Positions 1-8,525 of a stretch of DNA of 64,000 bases are shown one piece after another (position 1 is the stretch's first letter; the number at the start of each line of letters is the position of its first letter). The position numbers were made by a program, and so were the translations under genes. The notes under the pieces were generated by a model. It was not told the origin of the DNA, did no database searches, and worked only from the letters and a program-made list of their open reading frames with translations. Origin of the DNA: Archangium violaceum (GTDB taxonomy: Bacteria; Myxococcota; Myxococcia; Myxococcales; Myxococcaceae); the NCBI RefSeq assembly GCF_016859125.1, contig NZ_CP069338.1, positions 4,279,501 to 4,343,500 on the forward strand, in the 5' to 3' direction.

Positions 1-231
1 GCTCGCCGTCAGCCCTTCGGAAGCGACGCTCGCTCCCTTGCTCCTCTTATCGAGTGAACAAGGCCCGTGGGACAGCGGGACCTCGGAGCCCCGCTGCCTG
101 TCGCCTCGTGGAGGTCAGGGGGCGCGGACGCCGTTGTGAGGGGGGCGGCGGACCGCTGGACGGCATGACCTCGGAGGTCATAGGGTGCGGCCCACTTCAC
201 GAGGTGGGTCGTGCCTCGCCGGGGAGACGGA
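1..231. other. left-edge stretch without a recognisable gene
   Basis: No open frame here has convincing protein character on either strand. The last part just before nfi carries a short imperfect inverted repeat (CCCACTTC-AC-GAGGTGGG, about 191-208) that could act in the 5' leader of nfi. The tail of a neighbouring gene outside the window cannot be excluded. Confidence 0.3.
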
Positions 232-921
232 ATGGAGCTCGAGCCGCTGCACCGATGGGACCTGACACCGAAGCAGGCGGTGGCGCTGCAACGCGAGCTG
301 CGGGAGCGCCTGGACCCACATCCGCCCGAGGGGCTGAAGGTGGAGCGGGTGGCGGGCGCGGACATCTCCATGAGTCGAGGGGATGTCTGGGCCTACGGTG
401 GCATCGTGGTGCTGGACGCGGGGACGCTGGCGCCCGTGGCCCGGTCGAGCGCCGCGGTGCGGCTGACCTTCCCCTACGTGCCCGGGCTGCTGTCGTTCCG
501 GGAGTTGCCGGTGCTGTCGGAGGCGTGGACTCGGCTGGAGGTGCGGCCGGACGTGCTCATCTTCGACGGCCAGGGAGTCGCCCACCCGAGGCGCTTCGGG
601 CTGGCGTGCCACGGCGGGATGCTGTTCGGCGTGCCCTCCATCGGGTGCGCCAAGTCGCTGCTGGTGGGCCGGCACGGGCCGCTGGGAGAGGAGCGCGGCT
701 CGGTGGCGGACATCCTCCACGACGGCGAGGTGGTGGGCCGGGCGGTGCGCACCCGCCGCAACGTGCTCCCCGTCTACGTGTCACCGGGGCACATGATGGA
801 TCTGCCCACGGCCGTCGAACTGGTGCTGCGCATGACGTCCCGCTACCGGGAGCCGGAGACGACGCGGCACGCGCACCGTTTGGTGAACGAGGTGCGCCGC
901 TCGGCCCGGGGGGAGTTGTAG
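232..921 (+). CDS. nfi: endonuclease V (deoxyinosine 3' endonuclease)
   Basis: Endonuclease V nicks DNA (or RNA) one nucleotide 3' of deoxyinosine and so starts repair of deaminated adenine in the cytoplasm. All family blocks are visible in the 229-residue protein: the catalytic-Asp block GADISMS (D44), the block PYVPGLLSFRE (80-91), the metal-binding block FDGQGVAHPRRFGLACHGG (D112), and the C-terminal VSPGHMMD segment. Length fits the 220-240 residues usual for the family. I chose the ATG because GGGGAG lies about 7 bases upstream; an in-frame GTG seven codons earlier has no such site. It converges with the following hydrolase gene 14 bases away and seems to be a single-gene unit. Confidence 0.93.
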   Translation: MELEPLHRWDLTPKQAVALQRELRERLDPHPPEGLKVERVAGADISMSRGDVWAYGGIVVLDAGTLAPVARSSAAVRLTFPYVPGLLSFRELPVLSEAWTRLEVRPDVLIFDGQGVAHPRRFGLACHGGMLFGVPSIGCAKSLLVGRHGPLGEERGSVADILHDGEVVGRAVRTRRNVLPVYVSPGHMMDLPTAVELVLRMTSRYREPETTRHAHRLVNEVRRSARGEL

Positions 922-935
922 CGAGCCGGGGGCCC

Positions 936-2039
936 TCAATGGAGCAGGGCCTCGGCGCGCGCCTCGGTCATCAACACGGAGCGCACCTGCTGGGCGAGGA
1001 TGGCGTTGAACCTGTCCGGCTCCTCGAAGGGCGGGGAGTGTCCGGAGTGCTCGAACCAGAGGAGTGTCTTGCTCGGCGCCTCGAGCTTCTCGAAGTAGCG
1101 CGCGGCGATCTCCGACGGTGTGACGTAGTCCTCGCGCCCGAGCAGGAACCACACGGGCACCTCCAGCCGGGGCACCTGCGCCTCCAGGTCCACCCCGGCC
1201 AGCTGCGGGTACACCAGGGGGAACGTCTCCTTGAGCCCGAGGAAGAGGTGCACCTTGTCGCGTAGCGAGTACTCGGGGGCCTTGAGGACCGAGAGGAGCA
1301 TCTCGGGGGTGATGCTCCGGCGGCTGGCATGGCGGCTCGCGAGCGACATCAGCGTCATGTACCGCCGGGTCATGTCCGGGCCCGTGTAGGGGGGCGGGCC
1401 GATGCGTGCCAGCTTCGTGAGCGCCCGGGTGTCCCCATAGCGCATCGCCAGCTCGTGCGCGCGCAGGTGGCTGAGGGTGTCGTTCTCCAGGAAGTTCACC
1501 TGCTGGCCCGTGCCGATATAGGCGTGGAGCCGCTCGGGACGGCGCTGTGCGAGCAGCACCCCGAGGATGCTGCCCCACGAGTGGCCGACGAGGAACACCT
1601 TCTCCTGGGAGAAGCGGCTGGTCAGCAGCTCGAGCAACTCACTGGCATCGGAGACGAACTGGTCCAACGTGAGCGCGTCCCTGTCCTTCAGGGCGGCGTA
1701 GGACTTGGCGGCACCACGCTGGTCCCACTGCACCACGAGGAAGTGATCTTCCAGGGGCGCGTTGAAGTGGCGCACCCAGGGCAGCTCGGAGACGCCAGGG
1801 CCTCCTGGAAGGTAGACCAGCAGCGGGTTGTGGATGCTCCGCCCGCGGATCAGCACCCACTGGTCCACGCCTCCGAGCCGGACCTGCTCCAGCGAGGCGA
1901 TCCCCTCGGGCCGGGGCCGTCCCCACTCGTCCCGAATGGGGGGCGTGGAGCCCTGGCTGGACCACAACCGGGCACCCAGGGCCACGAGGGGAACCCCTAC
2001 TCCCGCCGCGGCGAGGATGCGTCGGGTCGAACGTTCCAT
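936..2039 (-). CDS. membrane-anchored alpha/beta hydrolase, proline iminopeptidase-like
   Basis: This is an alpha/beta-fold hydrolase of about 367 residues, closest in style to proline iminopeptidases. A short basic N-terminus followed by a hydrophobic stretch (about 8-25) suggests an uncleaved anchor or signal peptide, so the enzyme probably works at or outside the inner membrane. Visible motifs are the oxyanion loop LPGGPG (about 77-82), the nucleophile elbow GHSWGS (Ser about 154), the acid loop GREDYVTP and the histidine loop HSGHSPPFEEP. The ATG is preceded by a strong AGGAGG six bases away, which decides the start over an upstream TTG. The substrate cannot be read from sequence; peptidase, esterase and epoxide hydrolase roles are all possible. 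Confidence 0.8.
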   Translation of the reverse strand: MERSTRRILAAAGVGVPLVALGARLWSSQGSTPPIRDEWGRPRPEGIASLEQVRLGGVDQWVLIRGRSIHNPLLVYLPGGPGVSELPWVRHFNAPLEDHFLVVQWDQRGAAKSYAALKDRDALTLDQFVSDASELLELLTSRFSQEKVFLVGHSWGSILGVLLAQRRPERLHAYIGTGQQVNFLENDTLSHLRAHELAMRYGDTRALTKLARIGPPPYTGPDMTRRYMTLMSLASRHASRRSITPEMLLSVLKAPEYSLRDKVHLFLGLKETFPLVYPQLAGVDLEAQVPRLEVPVWFLLGREDYVTPSEIAARYFEKLEAPSKTLLWFEHSGHSPPFEEPDRFNAILAQQVRSVLMTEARAEALLH

Positions 2040-2121
2040 GGCACTCCTCCTGGCCTCCAAAGCTAGTCATGGAGTGATGAATCCCAGCCCGCTGCTGGCT
2101 CGCACCTGGGGCAGGCGGGCT

Positions 2122-2991
2122 TCAGAGGGTGGGAATGCACGTCCAGGGCCGGCTCTCCGAGCGGCGGCCACAATGGCGGTGGGGACCGCACATATCGGGC
2201 CCGTTCGGGTCACAGGACTGACGGCAGCGGAAGACGTCGCAGACGAGCCCGTCCGGGCAGGGCGGCTTTTTTGCTCCGCAGAGGGTGAGGCACGACATCC
2301 AGACCGCGTCCGAACGGTTTGAAATGCCCTCGATATGGCACCGTTGTCCTTCCGGGCATGGTGTCAGGTGGCAGTTCTGCCCGTGGACCGCCGCGCATAC
2401 CGAAACGTGCTCGCCGAAATCAACGCATTGCTGACCGTCCGGGCATGTGCGGCTTTTGCATGTGGGGAGGCAAGAGGCTCCATTGGGCCCGTTGCCGCAG
2501 AGAAATCCCCGCGGGCAAGAAGAGGGGTCGTCCATCGTGCAGGAGCGACCGCACCAGCCCTGGCAGAGCAACCCCTGCTCGCACCCTGTTTCTGGTGTGG
2601 AAGGCAGGAGCTCGCATTTTTCACCCTCTTTTCGAAGCCCCACCAGCGAGCAGATGCGAACAAGGGCTCTCTCGTCGTCTGTCAGCAGTGCGCGGCAGGC
2701 AAACCCCTCAGGGCAGTGCTGATCGTTCATGCAGGTGCTGGCGGTGCAGTAACGCTCTCCGCGCCTCGTGTTGTAGATGCAGCGCAAAGGCGGTTCACAG
2801 TCTTCGTTGTTCCGGCAGCTGTGTTCGTAGGTCGGCAGTCTCCGGCTCTCCTCGAGAGGAATCATTGGCAGCGTCTCGAGGCCCGAGGCCCGAGGCCGAG
2901 TCATGTGGAGTGCCTCCCCGAGAAAGAGCCAGATCAACGGCGCGGGCAGTAGGAGGCCGAGGACAACCGCCAGGAGCGTACGCCATTTCAT
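2122..2991 (-). CDS. membrane-anchored cysteine-rich protein
   Basis: A protein of about 289 residues with one N-terminal membrane segment (KWRTLLAVVLGLLLPAPLIW region) followed by a long exported part rich in Cys. The Cys pattern repeats in units such as CxxNEDCxxPLRC, CMNDQHCPEGFAC, SCPRGFLCGNG and CPEGQRC, each likely a small disulfide-bonded module. Such modules are common in myxobacterial surface proteins of unknown role. The chosen ATG overlaps the stop codon of the upstream lipoprotein gene (ATGA), implying translational coupling; two upstream in-frame starts lack a better ribosome site. No enzymatic motif is visible, so I infer only a structural or binding role at the cell envelope. 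Confidence 0.7.
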   Translation of the reverse strand: MKWRTLLAVVLGLLLPAPLIWLFLGEALHMTRPRASGLETLPMIPLEESRRLPTYEHSCRNNEDCEPPLRCIYNTRRGERYCTASTCMNDQHCPEGFACRALLTDDERALVRICSLVGLRKEGEKCELLPSTPETGCEQGLLCQGWCGRSCTMDDPSSCPRGFLCGNGPNGASCLPTCKSRTCPDGQQCVDFGEHVSVCAAVHGQNCHLTPCPEGQRCHIEGISNRSDAVWMSCLTLCGAKKPPCPDGLVCDVFRCRQSCDPNGPDMCGPHRHCGRRSESRPWTCIPTL

Positions 2992-3209
2992 TGGCATTCC
3001 GGTGGGCAGCCCCGATTCGTCCACATCTCCTTGCTTTCACAGCGATATTCAAACTCGTCTTCGTCCAGCAGGCAGTCCTTCTGGTCCGTCGTTTGCTGGA
3101 TGTCCTTTGCCATGGCTCGATCCATTTTGCCCCCCTTCCCCCAGGTGTCCGGGCAGCCCGTGCAGATGATGAGGAGCGATGCCGGGATGAATGCAAACCG
3201 TAGACGCAT
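2988..3209 (-). CDS. small lipoprotein, coupled to the Cys-rich protein
   Basis: A 73-residue protein with a short basic start (MRLRF), a hydrophobic stretch and a lipobox ending in Cys (IICTGC), so it is predicted to be exported and lipid-anchored. The mature part is acidic and contains four further Cys, including a CPPEC pair near the end. The ATG has GAGAGGAAG upstream; an earlier in-frame ATG would hide the signal peptide. It shares an ATGA overlap with the next gene, so the two are translated as a pair. Function is unknown. Confidence 0.65.
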   Translation of the reverse strand: MRLRFAFIPASLLIICTGCPDTWGKGGKMDRAMAKDIQQTTDQKDCLLDEDEFEYRCESKEMWTNRGCPPECQ

Positions 3210-3228
3210 GTGTTCTTCCTCTCCGGTT

Positions 3229-5046
3229 TCAGGACGGCACACTGAGGACGAGCAGTGTGACCAGGCTCACCAGGCTCTCTCCGGCGATGAGTCCTGAAGC
3301 CAGCGGCACCGTGGTGGCCTCCGCGAACGCTGGCCTCGCGCGGGCCAGGAGGGCCGCGGCCACCGCGCCCAGGAAGATGGACAACGACATGGAGGCGGGG
3401 AGCGCGAACGCGAGCCCCAGGGCGATGGGCGAGGGAATGAAACGCCGGGCCCGCTCGGGGGCGAAGCGCTCCAGGAGGACGAGCACCACGCCCAGCAGTG
3501 CTCCCACGAGGGCGCCCCAGCGTGCCGCCGCCGTGAGGCTTCCCAGTCCCGCCGAGAGCACGCGCGCCACTCCGGCCACGAAGAAGCCAGCGGGGGCGGG
3601 GAATCGTTCCTCGGTGATGGCCGAGGCATCCGGGACGAGCAGATAGAACACGGGGACGATGAGGGCCGAGCCGACGACGCAGCCCCAGAGCTGCGCCAGG
3701 AAGGTTTGCCGGGAGCGCACGCCGAGCAGGTATCCCGCCTTCACATCGGTGAGCAGATCCGCGCTGGAGGCGGCGATGTTTCCGGAGAGGCTCGCGGCCA
3801 TGGCGTTGGCCAGCGTGTTGCCCGGCATGAGCACGCCGAAGGCGAGCTGCGCCACCTGCCCCAGGGGACCCGAGGGCGTCATGTCCGTCTCTCCCGTGGC
3901 CCGGCACGCCACGGCCGCGAACGCGAAGGAGAGCAGCACGCCCAACAGCCCCAGTGGAAAGGGAATGCCGAACGCCACCGCGCCCACCGTCACGAGCCCC
4001 AGTGTGAGCAGCGTCGCCCCGGCGAGGAACCACGAGCGGGGCACCTCCGCCTCCGCCTCATCGGGCGCCTCGTCCGGGGCCCGGCTCGCACCGAGCAGCG
4101 CGCCGAATGTGCGGCGCAGCAGTCCTCGCTGCAGGAGGAGGTGGGTGAAGGAGGCGCTCGTCACCAGCGCGGCTCCGGGCCACATGCTCCACTCGAGTAC
4201 GCCGAAGAAGCCCTGCTGGGTGAGGAGCCCCTGTTCGTACATCCAGGGCGCGAGCCCGCCGAAGCACACGAGCGCGCCGAGCAGCAGTGACGCCCCGACG
4301 CGCAAGCCCACGAGTGCCCCGGTGCCCAGCGGCATCAGCGTGAGATCCAACGAGAAGGACAGGCCCGCCAGCGGTACGCCGAGCACGGCTCCGGGCAGCG
4401 CGAGCGAGGCGGGGAGCCACTGGAGCCCATCGCGCATGAGCGACAGCAGCCCCGCCCCGAATGCCCCCATGCCGAGCGCCCGTGCGCCACGCCGGCCCGA
4501 CTCGTCTCCGGCATGGAACGAGCGCGCCACCGAGGCCGCGGCCAGGCCCGAGGGGAAGGGCAGGGGCTCGTGGTGGATGAAGGCGCGCCGCATGGGCAGG
4601 GCGAGCACGACGCCGAGCGCCGAGCCGAACAGTGTCCACAGCAGGAGCGCCCAGGCGGGAGGGTGATGGCCGGCGAGCAGCAGGTAGCCCACGCTGGCGG
4701 TGACGATCGTTCCCCCTGTGGAGTAGCCCGCGGAGGAGGCGGCGGATTGCATGGCGCTCGTCTCCTGGAGGCTGAGCGCGGGTCCGAAGCGCGAGGGACT
4801 CACCTCGAGGAGCGCCCGCTGCGCGCCGAGCCCGACGACACAGGCGATGAGGGCCGCGGGGAAGGCCAGGCCCGTCTTCAACCCCACGTAGAGGTTGGAC
4901 AGGCACATGAGCGCGCCAATGAGGCCGCCGAGCGCGAGCGCGCGCAAGGTGAGTGCCGTGGGGGGCGGCGTTCCAGCCCGTGGCGTACCTGTGTCAGGGG
5001 CGACTGGCGTCGCCTCGGCCTCGTCTCTCGCTGCGCCCACCCGCAT
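3229..5046 (-). CDS. OPT family oligopeptide/metal-chelate transporter
   Basis: A 605-residue polytopic membrane protein with roughly 14-16 hydrophobic segments. It matches the OPT superfamily: an early segment with NLYVGLKTGL, a QETSAMQSAASSAGYSTGG block near residue 95-115 and a late ANAMAASLSGNIAASSADLL block. Members carry small peptides or siderophore/metal chelates into the cytoplasm, usually with protons. A charged cytoplasmic loop near residue 320-335 (many Asp/Glu) separates two halves. The small lipoprotein gene starts only 19 bases downstream and may belong to the same transcript. The substrate is not evident. Confidence 0.88.
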   Translation of the reverse strand: MRVGAARDEAEATPVAPDTGTPRAGTPPPTALTLRALALGGLIGALMCLSNLYVGLKTGLAFPAALIACVVGLGAQRALLEVSPSRFGPALSLQETSAMQSAASSAGYSTGGTIVTASVGYLLLAGHHPPAWALLLWTLFGSALGVVLALPMRRAFIHHEPLPFPSGLAAASVARSFHAGDESGRRGARALGMGAFGAGLLSLMRDGLQWLPASLALPGAVLGVPLAGLSFSLDLTLMPLGTGALVGLRVGASLLLGALVCFGGLAPWMYEQGLLTQQGFFGVLEWSMWPGAALVTSASFTHLLLQRGLLRRTFGALLGASRAPDEAPDEAEAEVPRSWFLAGATLLTLGLVTVGAVAFGIPFPLGLLGVLLSFAFAAVACRATGETDMTPSGPLGQVAQLAFGVLMPGNTLANAMAASLSGNIAASSADLLTDVKAGYLLGVRSRQTFLAQLWGCVVGSALIVPVFYLLVPDASAITEERFPAPAGFFVAGVARVLSAGLGSLTAAARWGALVGALLGVVLVLLERFAPERARRFIPSPIALGLAFALPASMSLSIFLGAVAAALLARARPAFAEATTVPLASGLIAGESLVSLVTLLVLSVPS

Positions 5047-5094
5047 GCTCCCAGGATACTCCGGGTCCGGGCTGTGCTCCGATGGGGGCCCTTT

Positions 5095-5691
5095 TCAGAC
5101 TCCGGGCCGCAGCGTCTCCAACTCGGCGAGCACCGCCTTCAGCTCGGGCGTCTCCAGCGCCTTGTGCACCGAGGCGAAGAACTGCGAGAGATCTCCCGCG
5201 CCCTGGTGCTCGTAGATGGTGGCCTGCAGGCCCATCTCCAGCCGGTCCACCTGACGCACGAGCCGGGCCTCGAAGGAGGTGCCGTGCTCGTACTCCTCCC
5301 ACAGCGCGAGGTACTCGGCACCGCGCGGCAGCTTGGCGAGGATGCGCTCCACGGCGTCGCGCTCACGCTGGTACTTCTCCTCGCGGCTCACCGGGTCATG
5401 CGGTGTGATGTCTCCCACGTACGCCTCGCCGAGGTCGTGCAGCAGCGCGATGCGCACCACCTTGGTGGCATCCGCCTCGGGGAAGTAGCTGTCGGCGAGG
5501 AAGAGGCACAGCAGCGCCACGCCGAAGGAGTGCTCGGCGACGCTCTCGCAGTTCTCCCGCGAGAGGCCGACGCGCAACCACCCCTGCCGGAAGAGCTGCT
5601 TGAGGTGGTTGAGCTCGAAGTACGCCTCGATGAGCGGGAGGGTGCTCTTGCCTTGAAGGTGCGTGATGGGCGGAGGGGCCTTGGTCTGCAT
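5095..5691 (-). CDS. HD-domain phosphohydrolase, YfbR/HDDC2-like
   Basis: A 198-residue soluble HD-superfamily protein. The metal site is visible as the first His in AEHSFGVA, the HD pair in LLHDLGEAYVGDIT, and a later Asp in VRQVDRLEMGLQA. This order and length fit the YfbR/HDDC2 group, whose members dephosphorylate deoxyribonucleoside 5'-monophosphates, so a nucleotide-pool role is likely. The ATG has GAGG nine bases upstream. It is transcribed divergently from the RnfD-like gene across a 63-base gap that must hold both promoters. Confidence 0.82.
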   Translation of the reverse strand: MQTKAPPPITHLQGKSTLPLIEAYFELNHLKQLFRQGWLRVGLSRENCESVAEHSFGVALLCLFLADSYFPEADATKVVRIALLHDLGEAYVGDITPHDPVSREEKYQRERDAVERILAKLPRGAEYLALWEEYEHGTSFEARLVRQVDRLEMGLQATIYEHQGAGDLSQFFASVHKALETPELKAVLAELETLRPGV

Positions 5692-5754
5692 GGGTCATCA
5701 CCTCGAAGGCCGGGACATTAAACCTTTTCCCAGGGGTCGGGCGTTGATGGGGAC

Positions 5755-6606
5755 ATGCCGCCCGCCGCCGTGCTCCCCCGCGACCCGCGCCATCTCCAGA
5801 TTGCCTTCCTCGCCTCCTTCCTGGCGGCGGGAGTGGGGTGGCTGGGCTTCGACGTCCCCGTCTGGCAGCCGCCGCTCATCCTGCTCACCGCCTGTGTGAC
5901 GCAGTGGGCCATGACGCGCCTGATGCGGGCGCCTCCGGTGGGCCATCTCTCGCCGCTCATCACCTCGCTGGGGCTGTCGCTGCTGCTGCGCACCGATGCC
6001 TTCTGGGTGGGGCCCTTCGCCGCGGCGGTGGCCATCTCCAGCAAGTTCGTCCTGCGCGTGCGCGGCAAGCACCTCTTCAACCCCACCAACCTGGGCCTGG
6101 TGGTGGCCATGCTGCTCACCCCTCACGCGTGGTGCTCGCCGAGCCAGTGGGGGCACAGCGGTGCGCTGCTCGGGTGGTTCGCGGCATTCGGCCTGGCGGT
6201 GGCCCACCGCTCGTTCCGCTCGGACGTGAGCCTGGCGTTCCTCGGCGCCTGGGTGCTGCTCAAGGCCGCCCGCATCTTCTACCTGGGCGCGCCCTGGGCC
6301 AGCCTCCAGCACCAGCTCTCCGCGGGCGGCCTCATCCTCTTCACCTTCTTCATGATCTCCGATCCGAAGACGACGCCGGACCACCGGGTGGGGCGCGTCC
6401 TCTACGCCGTCTCCGTGGCCGGACTGGCCTTCTTCCTGCTGCACGGACTCTGGTGGCAGAACGCGCTCGTCTGGGCGCTCTGTCTGGTTTCACCGCTCAC
6501 TCCCCTCATCGACCGCCTCCTGCCCTGCGGCCGCTTCCAGTGGCCGGGAGGAAGGGAATTGGAAAGGAAAGACGCATGCGCTTCCGTCTCCTCGCAGCCA
6601 GCCTGA
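5755..6606 (+). CDS. orphan RnfD/NqrB-like membrane protein
   Basis: A 283-residue membrane protein with about eight hydrophobic segments, related to the RnfD/NqrB subunits of ion-pumping flavoprotein complexes. The segment HLFNPTNLGLV near residue 105 and the motif FMISDPKTTP near residue 205 are typical of this fold. The covalent-FMN S(T)GAT motif of true RnfD/NqrB is not apparent and no other rnf or nqr gene is nearby. It is therefore better seen as a stand-alone relative of unknown role than as part of a respiratory pump. Its last 31 bases overlap the start of the DUF2330 gene, implying a two-gene operon. Confidence 0.72.
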   Translation: MPPAAVLPRDPRHLQIAFLASFLAAGVGWLGFDVPVWQPPLILLTACVTQWAMTRLMRAPPVGHLSPLITSLGLSLLLRTDAFWVGPFAAAVAISSKFVLRVRGKHLFNPTNLGLVVAMLLTPHAWCSPSQWGHSGALLGWFAAFGLAVAHRSFRSDVSLAFLGAWVLLKAARIFYLGAPWASLQHQLSAGGLILFTFFMISDPKTTPDHRVGRVLYAVSVAGLAFFLLHGLWWQNALVWALCLVSPLTPLIDRLLPCGRFQWPGGRELERKDACASVSSQPA

Positions 6607-7922
6607 CGGCTGGATGGGTGTCCCTCGCCGCGCCCGCCGCCGAGGCCTTCTGTGGTTTCTATGTGGGCAAGGCCGACACGAGCCTCTTCAACGAGGCCTC
6701 GCAGGTGGTGCTGGTGCGCGACGGCGAGCGCACCGTGGTCACCATGTCCAACGACTACAAGGGCGCGCTCACGGACTTCGCGCTGGTGGTGCCCGTGCCC
6801 GTGGTGCTCAAGCGCGAGCAGCTCCACGTGGGCGAGCGCAAGTATATCGAGCGGCTGGACGCCTACTCCGCGCCACGGCTGGTGGAGTACTTCGACGAGG
6901 ATCCGTGCGCCGAGCGGATGGTGGTCTTGCAGGAGTCGCTGCCGGCCGCCGTGCCCGCGGGAGCGGGGATGGACGCGGTCCGGCGCAAGAGCCTGGGCGT
7001 GACGGTGGAGGCGCAGTACACCGTCGGCGAGTACGACATCCTCATCCTGTCGGCGAAGGAGTCGGAGGGGCTGGAGACGTGGCTGCGCGAGAGCGGCTAC
7101 AAGATTCCGCCGAAGGCCGCGAAGGCGCTGGCGCCGTACATCAAGCAGGACATGAAGTTCTTCGTGGCGAAGGTGAACCTGAAGGTGCAGAAGGCCACGG
7201 GCTTCAACTACCTGCGTCCGCTGCAGATGGCGTACGAGTCGAAGAAGTTCATGCTGCCCATCCGGCTGGGGATGGCGAACGCGCGGGGGCCGCAGGATCT
7301 GGTCATCTACGCGATGACGCGGCAGGGGCGGGTGGAGTCGTCCAACTACCGCACGGTGAAGGTGCCGAGCGACATGGACATCCCGGTGTTCGTGAAGGAC
7401 GAGTTCAAGCAGTTCTACCCGGCGCTCTTCGAGAAGGCGCACGAGCGGGAGGAGAAGCGCGCCCTCTTCACCGAGTACGTCTGGGACATGGGTTGGTGCG
7501 ACCCGTGCGCGGCGGATCCGCTCAGCCCCGAGGAGCTGCGCAACCTGGGCGTGTTCTGGCTGGACGAGCAGAACCCGAACGGGATGGGAGGGGGCTCGCA
7601 GGTGGTGCTCACGCGACTGCACGCGCGCTACGACGGCGAGCACTTCCCGGAGGACCTGGTGTTCCAGGTGACGAACGACCGGCAGAACTTCCAGGCGCGG
7701 TACGTGCTGCGGCACGCCTTCAAGGGGCCGCTGGAGTGTGAGGCGGGCCAGCGGTACCTGACCGAGCTGGACAAGCGTCACCAGCGGGAGGCGGAGACGC
7801 TGGCGAATCTCACGGGCTGGGAGCTGGGCACCATCACGAAGAAGATGGGGGACGACGCGCCAGGGAAGAAGACCGGGGGAAGCAAGCCGCAGGAGCCCTG
7901 GTACAAGCGGCTCTGGAAGTAA
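6576..7922 (+). CDS. DUF2330 family secreted protein
   Basis: A protein of about 448 residues starting with a signal peptide that ends near AAPAAEAFCGF. The mature N-terminus, CGFYVGKADTSLFNEASQVV, followed by a block of beta-rich sequence with VPVPVVL and KSLGVTVEAQYTVGEYDI, is characteristic of DUF2330 proteins of myxobacteria and other deltaproteobacteria. A Cys pair (WCDPC) sits near residue 309 and the tail is Lys-rich. The start is the ATG after GGAAAGGAAAG inside the end of the upstream RnfD-like gene, so the two are coupled. Family function is unknown; pairing with an RnfD-like protein suggests a membrane-redox or envelope role, which is inference. Confidence 0.82.
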   Translation: MRFRLLAASLTAGWVSLAAPAAEAFCGFYVGKADTSLFNEASQVVLVRDGERTVVTMSNDYKGALTDFALVVPVPVVLKREQLHVGERKYIERLDAYSAPRLVEYFDEDPCAERMVVLQESLPAAVPAGAGMDAVRRKSLGVTVEAQYTVGEYDILILSAKESEGLETWLRESGYKIPPKAAKALAPYIKQDMKFFVAKVNLKVQKATGFNYLRPLQMAYESKKFMLPIRLGMANARGPQDLVIYAMTRQGRVESSNYRTVKVPSDMDIPVFVKDEFKQFYPALFEKAHEREEKRALFTEYVWDMGWCDPCAADPLSPEELRNLGVFWLDEQNPNGMGGGSQVVLTRLHARYDGEHFPEDLVFQVTNDRQNFQARYVLRHAFKGPLECEAGQRYLTELDKRHQREAETLANLTGWELGTITKKMGDDAPGKKTGGSKPQEPWYKRLWK

Positions 7923-7934
7923 GAGGCGAGTGGT

Positions 7935-8492
7935 TCATCCCGCGTCTGGGACTCCACCGTCCTGCGGTGAGTTCCACATGGCTTCAAATTCAGAGGAGAC
8001 GCCGGGTTCGGCTTTGACCCGTCGGCGTCCGGCATCGGGCGTTTCCGGCTCGATGGGGCCCGAGGGTTGGCCCTCCACAAGGCGTCGGAGAATACGGCCG
8101 TCTGCACTGATGGCGTACATCATGCCCTCGCCAAACCCTGGTGGGTATTGGTATCCGCAATATGCGTAGTTCCAGGTGATCAAGACAAAGATGATGTTTC
8201 CCTGGCGGATGACCCGGTAGAGCTGCGCCTCCTTCCTGCTTGGACAAGGTATGTCCCTGTCGTCTGAGGGAAGATAATCATTGGAGGCAATGACAAGGGC
8301 CCGGAGCATCTCGCCGTCCAGCTCATATGGCTCGCCTTTCGCACCGACCTCGACAGCAACATGTTTGAAGAATTCTGGAAAGACGATGGATTTATCTTCC
8401 TCCAGTGGCGCTCGGTGAGGAAACAGGCTCCGCACGTACCCGCATCCCAGGAGCGTGACGGCGAGCACGAGAGAAATCCATCGCATCTTCAT
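7935..8492 (-). CDS. lipoprotein of unknown function
   Basis: A 185-residue protein with a signal peptide and lipobox (AVTLLGC), so it should be a lipoprotein. The mature part contains an aromatic strand-rich region (NIIFVLITWNYAYCGYQYPPGFGEGMMYAISADGR), which looks like a compact folded domain, and a Pro/Asp-rich tail. I do not recognise the family. It lies directly downstream of the JAMM-like gene in the same direction with a 33-base gap, so the two are probably co-transcribed partners. Confidence 0.65.
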   Translation of the reverse strand: MKMRWISLVLAVTLLGCGYVRSLFPHRAPLEEDKSIVFPEFFKHVAVEVGAKGEPYELDGEMLRALVIASNDYLPSDDRDIPCPSRKEAQLYRVIRQGNIIFVLITWNYAYCGYQYPPGFGEGMMYAISADGRILRRLVEGQPSGPIEPETPDAGRRRVKAEPGVSSEFEAMWNSPQDGGVPDAG

Positions 8493-8525
8493 ACAGCGTC
8501 CTCGAAAGGGTTGGGTGGGAGGGTG

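Noticed and set aside
211-231. GTG seven codons upstream as the start of endonuclease V
   Set aside because: The later ATG has a well-placed GGGGAG and the seven extra residues do not match the family.
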